Shown here: positions 1 to 9,722 of the stretch, piece by piece | How positions within the stretch are numbered: the stretch's first letter is position 1 | How the letters are laid out: the number at the start of each line of letters is the position of its first letter | Source of the DNA: Leuconostoc kimchii IMSNU 11154 | GTDB taxonomy: Bacteria > Bacillota > Bacilli > Lactobacillales > Lactobacillaceae | Assembly: GCF_000092505.1 (NCBI RefSeq) | Contig: NC_014136.1 | Location: 620,001 to 684,000, forward strand | Direction: 5' to 3' | Length of the DNA stretch: 64,000 nt | Notes under the pieces: generated by a model | The model's database searches: none | The model's input: the letters and a program-made list of their open reading frames with translations, nothing else | Told to the model about the DNA's origin: nothing | Translations under genes and position numbers: made by a program

Positions 1-66
1 TTCATTGACTGCAAAACTTAAATATTTTTGAAAGTGATTAGTTTCCATTGGTCTGAGTTTTAACAT
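1..66 (-). CDS. GNAT-like acetyltransferase, N-terminal fragment
   Basis: Only the first 22 codons lie in the window. The protein starts MLKLRPMETNHFQKY, with an AAAGG ribosome-binding site just upstream of the ATG. A basic beta-strand followed by an acidic or polar helix of this type opens many GNAT N-acetyltransferases, but the acetyl-CoA motif is outside the window, so the family call is tentative. Confidence 0.45.
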   Translation of the reverse strand, partial: MLKLRPMETNHFQKYLSFAVNE

Positions 67-143
67 GAGAATGCGCCTTTGTAAATAATGAGTTAATCTA
101 GTATAACATAATGTATCTATACGACTATCAGTAACACAAAAAT

Positions 144-176
144 AAAAGACCACCTTTGGGAGTAAGGTGGTCTTTT
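144..176. terminator. Bidirectional intrinsic terminator
   Basis: A perfect 13-bp stem (AAAAGACCACCTT with its complement) and a 7-nt loop, with A and T runs on both sides. It lies downstream of the minus-strand XRE gene and probably ends its transcript before the GNAT gene. Confidence 0.85.
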
Positions 177-291
177 ATTTTAAGGGAGGATACTTCATTA
201 TGAAAAATGAGGGGGAAAATGGTATAACCAAATAATTGATTATGTGTTTATAATAAACCCAATGGATTAAATGAACATCAAAACAATAACA

Positions 292-807
292 TTAGTGTAC
301 CAATACTGCACTAATTAATGCTATCACAGCAAGCAATGCTGTAATAACGAGTGCTTTATTATTAGTCTCTTTAATCATACTTGGCTCTCTATCTTCAAGG
401 GAATCTGTTTTAGACAAAAAGTGAAACAAAACCCATATATTTGCCCAGGCACCAATTAACATCATTACAAGAAACGGAACGGGTAATTGTCCAAAAAAGG
501 ATTGGGTTGAAAACATGAGGAAAAAAATGATATTAGTGATGGAGGCAACCCACGTCATTTTTCTAGTCGCTCTTATTTCTTGAATATGTTTCACGTGGTC
601 AATCATATGATTATCTTCTAATAATAGCTTATCCAATGAAATACGCAATATTTTAGCTATGTAAAGAACGTTGTCTAAATCAGGCATAGTTTTCCCTGTT
701 TCCCAGTTAGAAATTGTTTTGTTGGAAACAAAAAGTTTTTCGGCAAGTTCGGATTGTGTTATGTTTAACTCTTGGCGTTTCGTTTTAATGATTTGAGCAA
801 ATGTCAT
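292..807 (-). CDS. XRE-family HTH regulator with C-terminal membrane segments
   Basis: 171 aa. Residues 5-60 form a canonical Cro/C1 helix-turn-helix (LNITQSELAEKLFVSNKTIS, then NWETGKTMPD). After a short linker, three hydrophobic stretches (about 85-105, 110-130 and 150-170) predict a membrane-anchored C-terminus. It is a clear paralogue of the 162-aa protein at 48590-49078, with the same architecture and a shared LDQLLLED-type linker. The family acts as small membrane-tethered regulators, but target genes cannot be read from the sequence. It is transcribed alone, away from araR. Confidence 0.85.
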   Translation of the reverse strand: MTFAQIIKTKRQELNITQSELAEKLFVSNKTISNWETGKTMPDLDNVLYIAKILRISLDKLLLEDNHMIDHVKHIQEIRATRKMTWVASITNIIFFLMFSTQSFFGQLPVPFLVMMLIGAWANIWVLFHFLSKTDSLEDREPSMIKETNNKALVITALLAVIALISAVLVH

Positions 808-1120
808 TTGATTATCTCCAGTGTATAATAAATTTGTATATCACATATCTAACATATTTCTTAGTAATAATTTTTGCAATAGAAAGCGGTTTCTAATTAG
901 GTAGAAGCGTTACGTGATGTGTATATGAAAAAAAACACGTATGAGGACTAAAAAATTGAGCCATGTGATTGGTTTTTCTAAGCATGGTAAAATTAAGATC
1001 ATATGCTTCACAGATTACAGCAAAATGTGTTACTATAATGTCTGTGTGTCAAAATAGATAAATTTAACTTGATTTTAGAACGTTGAGTTTATCTTTACTG
1101 TAGGTAAAGAGGTTAAATTT
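808..1120. other. Divergent intergenic region between the XRE gene and araR
   Basis: 313 bp without a gene. A TATAAT hexamer at 1034-1039 is the best -10 candidate for araR, but no good -35 lies at the right distance. A palindrome AGAAAGCGGTTTCT at 881-894 resembles a cre site with one mismatch in the conserved TG. No ORF with a ribosome-binding site was found. Confidence 0.5.
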
Positions 1121-2203
1121 ATGAAAACCAATAAATATGAAGTGATTAAACAATATATTTTAGACAAGATATTAAGTGGTGAATATACTGTTGATCAAAA
1201 ATTACCCACAGAGAGTGAGTTGATGGCGTTATTTTTGGTCAGTCGATATACGGTTCGACGGGCAATATCTGATCTTGAGAATGAAAAATTTATTTATCGT
1301 ATCCAAGGTGGTGGTTCATTTGTCGCTGACAGAACGGATATTTCTCAAAAAGAAGTGGTCCCACAGGTTATTGGGTTCATGTCGACGCACATAGCTTCTT
1401 ATATTTTTCCTGCCATTATTGATGGTGTTGACCAAGTATTATCGAAGAATAATTTTTCTTTCATTTTAGCAAATACCCACAACGATCCAGTGAGAGAACG
1501 CGCAGCTTTGAAAAATCTTATGAGACAAAATTTGGGCGGATTAATTGTGGAACCAACGCGTAGTGCATTAGAGACGCCTAACATTGATCTTTATCTTGAG
1601 TTGGAAAAACAAGGTATGCCAATTGTTTTTATTAATGCGGCTTATAAAAACTTTCAAAGCACCTCGTTGGTCAGTGATGACCAGCATGCTTTTTATGAGG
1701 CCACGAATTATCTTTTTAAAAAGCAGCACAAACGCATTGTAGGTATTTTTCAAGTGGATGATTTACAAGGTGTCAATCGACTTGATGGTTATCTTAAAGC
1801 ATATCAAGATCATTCAGATTTACTGCCTTTCTGTAAACCAATCATGTACCAGTCGGGTGATGTACTTGGTGCACTAAACCAAGTGAATGAGTTATTATTA
1901 AAAAATGAAACAGAACGTCCTACGGCAATCATAGCTTATAATGACCAATTAGCTATTAGAATTATGGATTTAATTAACGATGTTGGGTTAAAAGTACCAT
2001 CAGATATATCAATTATCGGTTTTGATGATTTCCAGTTATCACAATACATGTCTCCCAGATTAACAACAATGACACATGCACAGCATGATATGGGAAGGGA
2101 TGCTGCATTGTTATTATTACAAAAAATAAATCATCGTAAAGTTAATTCCATTGTTTATAAGTCAGTTATGATTGAACGAGATTCTGTTCGAACATTAAAT
2201 TAA
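1121..2203 (+). CDS. araR: Arabinose operon repressor AraR (GntR-type HTH with LacI-type effector domain)
   Basis: 360 aa. Residues 1-70 are a GntR winged helix (KLPTESELMALFLVSRYTVR) and residues 75-360 a periplasmic-binding-protein-like ligand domain ending in the LacI-style IGFDDFQLSQYMSPRLTT segment. This hybrid architecture is characteristic of AraR, which represses L-arabinose genes until arabinose binds. AGAGG lies 8-12 nt before the ATG. The gene is followed by a bidirectional terminator, and its likely targets begin at 3631. The gene for an aldolase sits between it and the operon in the opposite orientation. Confidence 0.9.
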   Translation: MKTNKYEVIKQYILDKILSGEYTVDQKLPTESELMALFLVSRYTVRRAISDLENEKFIYRIQGGGSFVADRTDISQKEVVPQVIGFMSTHIASYIFPAIIDGVDQVLSKNNFSFILANTHNDPVRERAALKNLMRQNLGGLIVEPTRSALETPNIDLYLELEKQGMPIVFINAAYKNFQSTSLVSDDQHAFYEATNYLFKKQHKRIVGIFQVDDLQGVNRLDGYLKAYQDHSDLLPFCKPIMYQSGDVLGALNQVNELLLKNETERPTAIIAYNDQLAIRIMDLINDVGLKVPSDISIIGFDDFQLSQYMSPRLTTMTHAQHDMGRDAALLLLQKINHRKVNSIVYKSVMIERDSVRTLN

Positions 2204-2255
2204 ATAAAAGAAGCGCTACCTTAATCAACGTGTTAGGGTAGCGCTTCTTTTATTT
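2202..2255. terminator. Bidirectional terminator between araR and the aldolase gene
   Basis: Long stem built on AAGAAGCGCTACC and GGTAGCGCTTCTT with flanking A- and T-rich arms. It serves both converging transcripts. Confidence 0.9.
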
Positions 2256-2258
2256 AAT

Positions 2259-3134
2259 TTAAAGGTGTCCACTGAAAACATTCAGACGGTCGGATAAACT
2301 AGATTCAATTGCAGTGACGCCAGGTGCTAATAGCTTTCTTGGATCATAATTTTTACCTATTAAATCTTGGTCTGTTAAAATAAAATTTCTGAGTGCTTGA
2401 TGGAATGCCAATTGTGCCTCGGTGTTAACGTTGACTTTTGCAACACCCATGTTAATCGCTGTTTTAATTTGATCATCTGGGACACCTGAACCGCCATGGA
2501 GGACAAAGGGTACGTGGTTATGGGTAACGTCATCTAAAGCAGTTGCTAGTGTTTTTAAATGTGCGAGATTGAGACCCGGCCAATGTTCAGGGTAACGACC
2601 ATGAATGTTACCAATACCGGCAGCGATAAAATCAATGTTCGTTTGAATCATAGCAATGGCATCGGCAATCGGTGCAATTTCACCATCGCCGATGATACCG
2701 TCTTCTTCTCCGCCAATACTACCAACTTCAGCTTCTACTGATATATTTTTTTCATGTGCCAAAGCCACAATTTCTCGTGTTTTGGCTAGATTTTCAGCCA
2801 AAGGTAAATGTGAGCCATCAAACATGACTGATGTGAAGCCTGCATTAATAGCGGCTTTAGCGGCGTTATAATCACCATGATCAAGATGAATTGTAATGGG
2901 AACGTCAATGTTTAAATCTTGATCGAGATCTCGAATTAAATGGGCGACGGTCTCAAATCCGCCCATATATTTAATTGCGCCCATTGAGGCGGCAATGATG
3001 GTCGGCGCGTGTTTGTCTTGCGCAACGCGCAAAATAGCTTGTGTCCATTCAAGATTATTTGTATTAAAAGCACCAATAGCGTAACCATTGTCACGGGCGC
3101 TTTGTACAATTTGTTTGCCTGAAACGATTGTCAT
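2259..3134 (-). CDS. fba: Class II fructose-bisphosphate (ketose-bisphosphate) aldolase
   Basis: 291 aa, full length for the class II FBP/tagatose-bisphosphate aldolase family. The metal-binding and catalytic motifs are visible: HLDHGDYNAA near residue 83, AEVGSIGGEEDG near 135, GIGNIHGRY near 173, LHGGSG near 208 and KVNVNTEAQ near 228. The enzyme cleaves fructose 1,6-bisphosphate (or tagatose bisphosphate) to dihydroxyacetone phosphate and glyceraldehyde 3-phosphate in the cytoplasm. It is monocistronic and inserted between araR and araA in the opposite orientation. Motifs alone do not separate FBP from tagatose-BP specificity. Confidence 0.85.
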   Translation of the reverse strand: MTIVSGKQIVQSARDNGYAIGAFNTNNLEWTQAILRVAQDKHAPTIIAASMGAIKYMGGFETVAHLIRDLDQDLNIDVPITIHLDHGDYNAAKAAINAGFTSVMFDGSHLPLAENLAKTREIVALAHEKNISVEAEVGSIGGEEDGIIGDGEIAPIADAIAMIQTNIDFIAAGIGNIHGRYPEHWPGLNLAHLKTLATALDDVTHNHVPFVLHGGSGVPDDQIKTAINMGVAKVNVNTEAQLAFHQALRNFILTDQDLIGKNYDPRKLLAPGVTAIESSLSDRLNVFSGHL

Positions 3135-3506
3135 GAATTATTTCCAACTTTCTTTTTTAAGTTGTGTCGAGTTAGTACTATGAATAGCGGTAGATATGAT
3201 TTATTAATCAATTCTTATTACTGTACCAATTTTTTTGAAGCGCATTTATATAGGTATCAAAATTCGTCATTAATTAATGATAAAAAATTTAAAACTGAAG
3301 GATTAAAAAATATGCTATTTTGATATCAAGTATTTTTAAGTATAAAAATGCGAATAATATGAATACCTCCTAGTTATGATTTTGACAAAATATGCATATT
3401 TGTTAGGTTAATCAAGTAATAATAACTAATAATTGCCGCTATACCAATTATTAGTTAATTTTAGTATACCTTTACTTTTTTAATTTATCAATAAAAATAT
3501 ATATGT
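3135..3506. other. AT-rich intergenic region upstream of the arabinose operon
   Basis: About 370 bp with no supported gene. It holds the promoter side of the minus-strand aldolase gene and AT-rich sequence leading into the araA promoter. TTAATG-17-TATAAA on the minus strand (around 3250-3280) is a possible aldolase promoter. Confidence 0.4.
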
Positions 3507-3535
3507 TTGACATATACGGACAAATGTTTTATTAT
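3507..3535 (+). promoter_or_regulatory. araA operon promoter
   Basis: Consensus -35 TTGACA (3507-3512), 17-bp spacer, and -10 TATTAT (3530-3535). The spacer contains ATACGGACAAAT, which resembles one half of the Bacillus AraR operator (ACGTACAAAT). This would place a repressor directly between the promoter elements, but the second half-site is not recognisable, so the operator is only suggested. Confidence 0.75.
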
Positions 3536-3539
3536 GGCA

Positions 3540-3554
3540 TTGTAAGCGTTTCCA
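3540..3554 (+). promoter_or_regulatory. CcpA (cre) site in the araA operon leader
   Basis: TTGTAAGCGTTTCCA fits the cre consensus (WTGNAARCGNWWWCA) closely and lies just downstream of the -10, at or near the transcription start. This is the usual position for carbon catabolite repression. Confidence 0.8.
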
Positions 3555-3630
3555 AAAAGTGGTGATTCTAGAAAACCAATTAATACTGAGACGTGATACA
3601 GATAGAACAAATTTTTTTGGAGAAAAGAAA

Positions 3631-5055
3631 ATGACAAAATCAGAAGACTATAAATTTTGGTTTGTAGCAGGATCTCAGTTTTTATATGGACCAGAAGTTT
3701 TGAAGCAAGTAGAAATAGATTCAAAAAAAATGATTAAAAATCTGAATGAATCTGGCAACTTACCGTATCCTATCGAATTTAAAACGGTTGGTGTAACTGC
3801 AGAAAATATCACAGAAATAATGAAAAAAGCCAATTATGATGATTCTGTAGCAGGAATCGTGACTTGGGCACACACATTTTCTCCAGCTAAAAATTGGATT
3901 CGTGGCACACAATTGCTCAATAAGCCACTTTTGCATTTGGCTACTCAAATGTTGAACACCATTCCTTATGACACAATTGATTTTGACTACATGAACTTAA
4001 ATCAATCAGCACACGGAGATCGAGAATATGCCTTTATCAATGCACGTTTACGCTTAAATAATAAAATTATTTTTGGTCACTGGGCTGATGAAGACATTCA
4101 ACTGCAAATTGGTAAGTGGATGGACGTGGCTGTTGCCTATGATGAAAGCTTTAAAATTAAAATTGTTACATTTGCAGACAAGATGAGAAATGTTGCCGTA
4201 ACTGACGGTGATAAGATCGAAGCACAAATCAAGCTTGGTTGGACAGTAGATTATTGGGGTGTTGGTGCCTTGGTTGAGTATGTCAATGCAGTAGACAACT
4301 CAGATATTGACAAGCTATACGATGATTTACAAGAGCAATATGATTTTGTGCAAGGTGATAACAGCGCTGAAAAGTTTGAACATCATGTGAAGTATCAACT
4401 GCGTGAATATATTGGTATTAAAAAGTTCTTAGATGATAAAGGCTATTCTGGCTTTACAACGAACTTTGAAGACTTAGTAGGACTAGAACAATTACCAGGG
4501 CTTGCCGCACAACTTTTGATGGCAGATGGTTACGGATTTGCTGGTGAAGGAGATTGGAAGACAGCTGCATTGACGCGTCTGTTAAAAATTATGTCACATA
4601 ACCAAGCCACAGCATTTATGGAAGATTACACACTAGATTTGCGTAAAGGGCACGAAGCTATTTTGGGATCACATATGCTAGAAGTTGATCCAACAATTGC
4701 TTCTGATAAGCCACGAATTGAGGTGCATCCGTTAGGCATTGGTGGTAAAGAAGATCCAGCACGACTTGTCTTTACAGGTCGCTCTGGTGATGCTGTAGAT
4801 GTTACGCTAGCAGACTTTGGAGATGAGTTTAAATTGATTAGTTATGATGTTACTGGAAACAAACCAGAAGCAGACACACCATATCTCCCTGTTGCTAAGC
4901 AATTATGGACACCAAAAACAGGATTAAAAGCTGGCGCGGAAGGCTGGCTAACGGTCGGCGGTGGACATCACACAACATTAAGCTTTTCAATTGATTCTGA
5001 GCAATTAACAGATTTGGCTAAGTTGTTTGGTATCAAGTTTGTTGATATTAGGTAA
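3631..5055 (+). CDS. araA: L-arabinose isomerase
   Basis: 474 aa from the ATG at 3631, chosen because TTGGAGA lies 7-10 nt upstream and the protein then starts [16 protein letters not shown] as in other AraA proteins. A longer in-frame reading from 3559 would run through the leader. It converts L-arabinose to L-ribulose in the cytoplasm with a divalent metal. Family hallmarks include [11 protein letters not shown] (N-terminus), [24 protein letters not shown] with its metal-binding glutamates, [11 protein letters not shown] and [18 protein letters not shown]. It is the first gene of the operon, and the next gene follows immediately. Confidence 0.97.
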   Translation: MTKSEDYKFWFVAGSQFLYGPEVLKQVEIDSKKMIKNLNESGNLPYPIEFKTVGVTAENITEIMKKANYDDSVAGIVTWAHTFSPAKNWIRGTQLLNKPLLHLATQMLNTIPYDTIDFDYMNLNQSAHGDREYAFINARLRLNNKIIFGHWADEDIQLQIGKWMDVAVAYDESFKIKIVTFADKMRNVAVTDGDKIEAQIKLGWTVDYWGVGALVEYVNAVDNSDIDKLYDDLQEQYDFVQGDNSAEKFEHHVKYQLREYIGIKKFLDDKGYSGFTTNFEDLVGLEQLPGLAAQLLMADGYGFAGEGDWKTAALTRLLKIMSHNQATAFMEDYTLDLRKGHEAILGSHMLEVDPTIASDKPRIEVHPLGIGGKEDPARLVFTGRSGDAVDVTLADFGDEFKLISYDVTGNKPEADTPYLPVAKQLWTPKTGLKAGAEGWLTVGGGHHTTLSFSIDSEQLTDLAKLFGIKFVDIR

Positions 5056-5073
5056 ATGATTATGGAGAAAAAA

Positions 5074-6054
5074 ATGGAACAAATATATATTAATCCGTTG
5101 GTTATACAACGAGCCGATCCCCAAATATATAAACATACTGATGGCTTTTACTATTTTAGTGCTTCAGTTCCTGCATACAACTTAATTGAATTACGCAAAT
5201 CTCGTACCATAAATGGTTTGGCCCACGCTGCACCTAAAACAATATGGTTGAAACATGATCAAGGAGAAATGAGCCAGCTTATTTGGGCACCAGAACTTCA
5301 CTATATCAGGGGAAAATGGTATATATATTTTGCGGCTTCAGACACAACAGCTTTAGATAAAAATGGCATGTTTCAACATAGAATGTTCGTGATAGAGTCA
5401 TCCTCACCTGATCCTATGTCGTCTGAAGCGAATTGGATTGAAAAAGGAAGAGTGGAAACACCATTAGATAGTTTTTCATTGGATGCCACGGTTTTTGAAA
5501 CTAATGGTACCTTGTATTATATCTGGGCGCAGAAAGATCCCACAATAGCAGGTAATTCAAACTTATATATTGCTGAAATGGCTAATCCGTGGACACTTAA
5601 ATCCGAACCTGTACTATTATCTAATCCTGAATTTGATTGGGAAAAACGTGGATTTATGGTGAATGAGGGGCCAGCAATTTTGCATCATGCACATAAATTT
5701 TTTTTGACATACTCTGCAAGCGCTACTGATGAAAATTATGCGATGGGGATGCTGACAATTGATGATAACCAAGATTTTTTGAATCCTGATAATTGGCTTA
5801 AGTCAAATAACCCTGTATTTCAAAGTGATTTAGAAATAGGGCAATATGGACCTGGTCATAATTCATTTACCGTATCTGAAGATGGTGAAAGCAACTTACT
5901 AGTCTATCATTCAAGGAATTATACACATATTGTAGGTGATCCATTATATGATCCAAACAGGCATACGTGTGTGCAAAAATTTACTTTCAATGGGAATGGA
6001 CAACCTGTTTTTGGTAGTCCAGTGCCCTATACAGAAAGAGGTGGTCTTAAATGA
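5074..6054 (+). CDS. Intracellular GH43 alpha-L-arabinofuranosidase
   Basis: 326 aa from the ATG at 5074 (GGAG 7 nt upstream). Five-bladed beta-propeller glycoside hydrolase family 43: catalytic base Asp in RADPQIY near residue 14, second Asp in FSLDATVFE near 138, and general acid Glu in MVNEGPAILHH near 198. There is no signal peptide, so it should act in the cytoplasm, releasing arabinose from imported arabino-oligosaccharides. It sits between araA and a sugar symporter whose start overlaps its stop by 4 bp, implying translational coupling. GH43 also includes beta-xylosidases, so the operon context is what favours arabinofuranosidase. Confidence 0.85.
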   Translation: MEQIYINPLVIQRADPQIYKHTDGFYYFSASVPAYNLIELRKSRTINGLAHAAPKTIWLKHDQGEMSQLIWAPELHYIRGKWYIYFAASDTTALDKNGMFQHRMFVIESSSPDPMSSEANWIEKGRVETPLDSFSLDATVFETNGTLYYIWAQKDPTIAGNSNLYIAEMANPWTLKSEPVLLSNPEFDWEKRGFMVNEGPAILHHAHKFFLTYSASATDENYAMGMLTIDDNQDFLNPDNWLKSNNPVFQSDLEIGQYGPGHNSFTVSEDGESNLLVYHSRNYTHIVGDPLYDPNRHTCVQKFTFNGNGQPVFGSPVPYTERGGLK

Positions 6055-7313
6055 ATAATACTGCTATAAATAAGAAAGGTCAGTTTTGGTCCTTTCCAGT
6101 CTCTCACTTTTCGTATTTCTTTATTTGGGCAATTGTTAACGGTTATTTAACACTTTGGTTGGAGCAAGTTGCACATCTGACCGGTTCAGAGTCTGGAATG
6201 GTATTTTCTTTGATGGCTGGTATGTCGTTGCTGTATCAACCCGTTTTTGGCATATTATCCGATAGACTGATTTTTAAGAAAACACTGGTGTTTATTATTT
6301 TACTTGCCGGAGTCATGATAGGGCCGTATTTTCAGTGGGCTTTTATGCCCCTATTAGCAGGATTGAATGCGTTTGGCGTTGCTACTGTGACAGGAATTTA
6401 TCTTGCTTTCATTTTAAATGGTGGCGTATCCGTTATTGAGCAGTATATTCAAAGAGCATCGCTAGCTAATTCGTTTGAATTTGGACATTCACGTATCGGT
6501 GGATCCATTGCTGGCATGGTTGCTTCATTTATTGGTGGCAGACTCTTTTTATGGGCTCCCAATGCTATTTTTTGGGCTGCGTCGTTCACAGCATTTGTTG
6601 CGGTTATTATGTTTGCCTTCTTTAATAAAATTGACCTATCTCATGCTAGTTTAGTTGAGACAACAACAGATAAGTTGAAATTATCTGATGTTAAAAACGT
6701 GTTTAAATTAAAAAATTTTTGGGTACTTGGTATTTTCTATATGGGTGCTTCTGCGCTATATGACGTATTTGACCAACAGTTTATTATTTTTTTCCATCAA
6801 TTTTTTCCATCCGTGGCTGCCTCAACAACTGTTTATTCCAACACAGTAACGGCACAGATGATTATAGAAATTTTATTAATGATACCAATGCCATGGATTA
6901 TCAATAAGATTGGACCTCGTAATGGGTTGTTAATCTACGGCTTTATTACGGCTTTAAGAATTATAGGAACAGCGTTGGCCCCTAATTGGATATTTATTGT
7001 TGCTTTAAGATTATTAGCAGGATTTGAAATGCCACTAGTGTTGATTTCAATTATGAAATATATTTCTGATTCGTTTGACTTGAGAATATATGCCACAGTG
7101 TATGCATTAGCAGCTAATTTCATGAAACAAATTTCCGTATTTATTTTTTCAGCATTAGCTGGAACTATGTATGACGGGATTGGTTTCCAGAAGACCTATC
7201 TGATTATGGGATTTGTCGTATTAGCAATTTCTATATTTGCAGCTATTTTTTTAAAAAAGACAACTACATCACACGATCATGAAAAATATACGAACATAGA
7301 AGTTCAGGAATAA
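6051..7313 (+). CDS. MFS oligosaccharide/H+ symporter, probably for arabinosides
   Basis: 420 aa, about 12 membrane helices. Its N-terminus (FWSFPVSHFSYFFIWAIVNG, then YLTLWLEQ) and the motif LYQPVFGILSDRL match the LacY/RafB oligosaccharide:H+ symporter family rather than the xylose/arabinose permease family. It overlaps the arabinofuranosidase gene by 4 bp. The pairing suggests uptake of short arabino-oligosaccharides followed by intracellular cleavage, although free arabinose as substrate is possible. Confidence 0.8.
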   Translation: MNNTAINKKGQFWSFPVSHFSYFFIWAIVNGYLTLWLEQVAHLTGSESGMVFSLMAGMSLLYQPVFGILSDRLIFKKTLVFIILLAGVMIGPYFQWAFMPLLAGLNAFGVATVTGIYLAFILNGGVSVIEQYIQRASLANSFEFGHSRIGGSIAGMVASFIGGRLFLWAPNAIFWAASFTAFVAVIMFAFFNKIDLSHASLVETTTDKLKLSDVKNVFKLKNFWVLGIFYMGASALYDVFDQQFIIFFHQFFPSVAASTTVYSNTVTAQMIIEILLMIPMPWIINKIGPRNGLLIYGFITALRIIGTALAPNWIFIVALRLLAGFEMPLVLISIMKYISDSFDLRIYATVYALAANFMKQISVFIFSALAGTMYDGIGFQKTYLIMGFVVLAISIFAAIFLKKTTTSHDHEKYTNIEVQE

Positions 7314-7383
7314 AAATATTTGGGAACGTTAGTCAAATGAGATTGATCTGATTAACGTTTTTCTACTAAAAGGAGAAGAACTG

Positions 7384-9006
7384 ATGATAACACATCCAGA
7401 AATTAAATCAGCTTTACAAAATGGTGAAGTTTCATTGGGTGTAGAGTTTGGCTCTACTACAGTGAAGGCAGTATTAACAACAGAAGATTTTCAAACAATT
7501 GCCTCTGGTAGTTATGAATGGGACAACAATTTTCAGGATGGCCTGTGGACTTATGCTATTTCTGATGTTTTGCTAGGGTTGCAAACCGCATATGATCATT
7601 TGAAGCAAAAAATTTTAGCAGAGTATAACATTAAAATAAATAAAATCAAAACGATGGGATTTTCTGCAATGATGCATGGCTATCTCGTTTTTGACAAAGA
7701 AAATAGACAATTAGTACCATTTAGAACTTGGCGAAATGCAATTACTGGTGAAGCATCATCTGAGTTGACAAAATTATTCAACTTTAACATTCCACAAAGA
7801 TGGAGTATAGCGCATCTGTACCAAGCCATTTTAAATCAAGAATCTCATGTTAAGAATATTGATTTTATGACAACACTGGCAGGCTATGTACATTGGCAGT
7901 TAACAGGTGAAAAAGTTATTGGCATTGGTGATGCATCAGGCATGTTTCCGATTGATGAGCAATCAAAAAACTATAATCAAACAATGCTCAAACAGTTTAG
8001 TTCACTAAAATCAGTTCAACAGTATCAGTGGCAAATTGAAAGCATACTTCCAAAACCATTACAAGCTGGTCAAAAAGCTGGTGTTTTGACTCAGAAAGGG
8101 GCAAAAATTTTGGATCCAACGGGTGATTTAGAAGTTGGATCTGTTGTTGCACCTCCCGAGGGGGATGCTGGGACTGGTATGGTTGCAACCAATAGTGTCA
8201 AAAAAAGAACAGGTAACATTTCAGTTGGCACCTCAATTTTTTCAATGATTGTTTTGGAAAAAAATTTAGCACATGTCTACAACAATATTGACATTGTGAC
8301 AACACCGACAGGTTTACCAGTGGCAATGGTTCATGCTAATAATTCAGCTTCTGATCTAAATGCTTGGACCAAATTATTTGGCGAGTTTGCTAATAAGCTT
8401 GGTGAAAACATTGCAGTTGATCAATTATACAAAATTCTATTTAATGCAGCCTTAAATGAGGCAGATCCAGACGCGGGTGGGCTGTCTGGTTATGGTTATT
8501 ATTCTGGTGAAAATATTACAGCAATACCCGAAGGGCGTCCACTACTTGTTCGTCAACCAGATTCAAAATTTACCCTAGGCAACTTAATGCGTTTACACTT
8601 ATTTACAGCTTTTGGGGCTATCAAAATTGGTATGCGAATTTTGGTGGATGAGAATGTTTTGACTGATAATATTGTGGCACAGGGGGGGGTTTTTAAGACA
8701 CCTATTGTAGCACAAAAGCTCTTAGCTGCTGCATTGAATACTGATGTTACAGTTATGAAAACGGCTGGGGAAGGTGGTCCGTGGGGAATGGCTATATTAG
8801 CACTCTTTGCAGTCAATAAAAAGCGTGGGGAGTCTTTGGATGTTTTTTTGGCAAAGGAAGTATTTGCTAATCAAGATTTTGAAACACGCTCACCGGATGC
8901 AAAAGATGTGGCCGGCTTTGAAGATTTTATGAAGCGATATATTGACGGATTGGAAATTGAATTGGCAGCTGTGAAAAGTCTACCGATTAAGGAAGGAAAT
9001 GAATAA
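7384..9006 (+). CDS. araB: L-ribulokinase
   Basis: 540 aa FGGY-family sugar kinase. The phosphate-binding start [15 protein letters not shown], the middle segment [18 protein letters not shown] and the C-terminal [18 protein letters not shown] and [12 protein letters not shown] match the lactobacillar ribulokinase type. It phosphorylates L-ribulose to L-ribulose 5-phosphate. An AGGAGAAG ribosome-binding site precedes the ATG. It follows the symporter by 70 bp and overlaps the region carrying the araD start signals. Confidence 0.93.
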   Translation: MITHPEIKSALQNGEVSLGVEFGSTTVKAVLTTEDFQTIASGSYEWDNNFQDGLWTYAISDVLLGLQTAYDHLKQKILAEYNIKINKIKTMGFSAMMHGYLVFDKENRQLVPFRTWRNAITGEASSELTKLFNFNIPQRWSIAHLYQAILNQESHVKNIDFMTTLAGYVHWQLTGEKVIGIGDASGMFPIDEQSKNYNQTMLKQFSSLKSVQQYQWQIESILPKPLQAGQKAGVLTQKGAKILDPTGDLEVGSVVAPPEGDAGTGMVATNSVKKRTGNISVGTSIFSMIVLEKNLAHVYNNIDIVTTPTGLPVAMVHANNSASDLNAWTKLFGEFANKLGENIAVDQLYKILFNAALNEADPDAGGLSGYGYYSGENITAIPEGRPLLVRQPDSKFTLGNLMRLHLFTAFGAIKIGMRILVDENVLTDNIVAQGGVFKTPIVAQKLLAAALNTDVTVMKTAGEGGPWGMAILALFAVNKKRGESLDVFLAKEVFANQDFETRSPDAKDVAGFEDFMKRYIDGLEIELAAVKSLPIKEGNE

Positions 9007-9007
9007 C

Positions 9008-9712
9008 ATGTTAGAAGATTTAAAACAGCAAGTTTATGAAGCAAACTTAGCATTACCAGCGAATAATTTAGTAACGTTAACATGGGGCAATGTTTCACAG
9101 ATTGACAGAGAAAGTGGTTTATTTGTGATTAAGCCCAGCGGCGTAGATTATGATAAGTTAACAGCGCAGGATATGGTCGTGGTTGACTTAGAAGGTCACG
9201 TCGTTGAAGGTGACTTGAACCCGTCTAGCGATACACCAACGCATGCTTTTTTATATCAACATTGGGATCAACTTGGTGGTATTGTACACACGCACTCTAA
9301 GTGGGCGGTGGCTTTTGCACAAGCAGGGATTGCGGTTCCTGCCGCGGGGACAACGCACGCAGATACATTTTATGGGGATGTACCAGTTGCTGACCGTTTG
9401 ACTCAAGATGAGGTTGACGGTGCTTATGAGTTAAATACAGGAAAATCAATCGTTAGTGTTTTTGATCGAGAGGGGATAGATCCTTTAGCAGTTCCTGGTG
9501 TTTTGACAAATGATCACGGGCCCTTTACTTGGGGAAAAGATGCGATGGATGCAGTGCATAACGCCATTGTCCTTGATGTTGTTTCAGAAATGGATTTTCA
9601 CACTATGCAATTGAATCCTTCTCAAGACATTCATGTACCCCAATATTTGTTAGATAGACATTATTTCCGTAAACATGGAAAGCATGCTTATTATGGACAA
9701 AGCAATCGTTGA
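9008..9712 (+). CDS. araD: L-ribulose-5-phosphate 4-epimerase
   Basis: 234 aa from the ATG at 9008. The protein then begins [17 protein letters not shown], as in characterised AraD proteins, and GGAAGG lies 11 nt upstream. An ATG at 8999 is too close to that site. Class II aldolase fold with zinc ligands in [16 protein letters not shown] and [11 protein letters not shown], and the active-site loop [11 protein letters not shown]. It converts L-ribulose 5-phosphate to D-xylulose 5-phosphate, feeding the pentose phosphate or phosphoketolase pathway. Confidence 0.95.
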   Translation: MLEDLKQQVYEANLALPANNLVTLTWGNVSQIDRESGLFVIKPSGVDYDKLTAQDMVVVDLEGHVVEGDLNPSSDTPTHAFLYQHWDQLGGIVHTHSKWAVAFAQAGIAVPAAGTTHADTFYGDVPVADRLTQDEVDGAYELNTGKSIVSVFDREGIDPLAVPGVLTNDHGPFTWGKDAMDAVHNAIVLDVVSEMDFHTMQLNPSQDIHVPQYLLDRHYFRKHGKHAYYGQSNR

Positions 9713-9722
9713 GGAGAATGTT

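Noticed and set aside
200..235. An 11-codon ORF behind a good GGGAGGA site near 200
   Set aside because: Too short to support as a gene and there is no context for a leader peptide; nothing is transcribed downstream in that direction.
841..880. CTAACATATTTC and TTTTGCAAT upstream of the first XRE gene, reminiscent of the P-boxes
   Set aside because: The half-site spacing and the -10 do not fit in either orientation, so I treat the resemblance as chance.
3559..3630. Upstream in-frame start for araA
   Set aside because: It overlaps the transcription leader just after the cre site, lacks a ribosome-binding site, and the AraA family starts at the downstream ATG.
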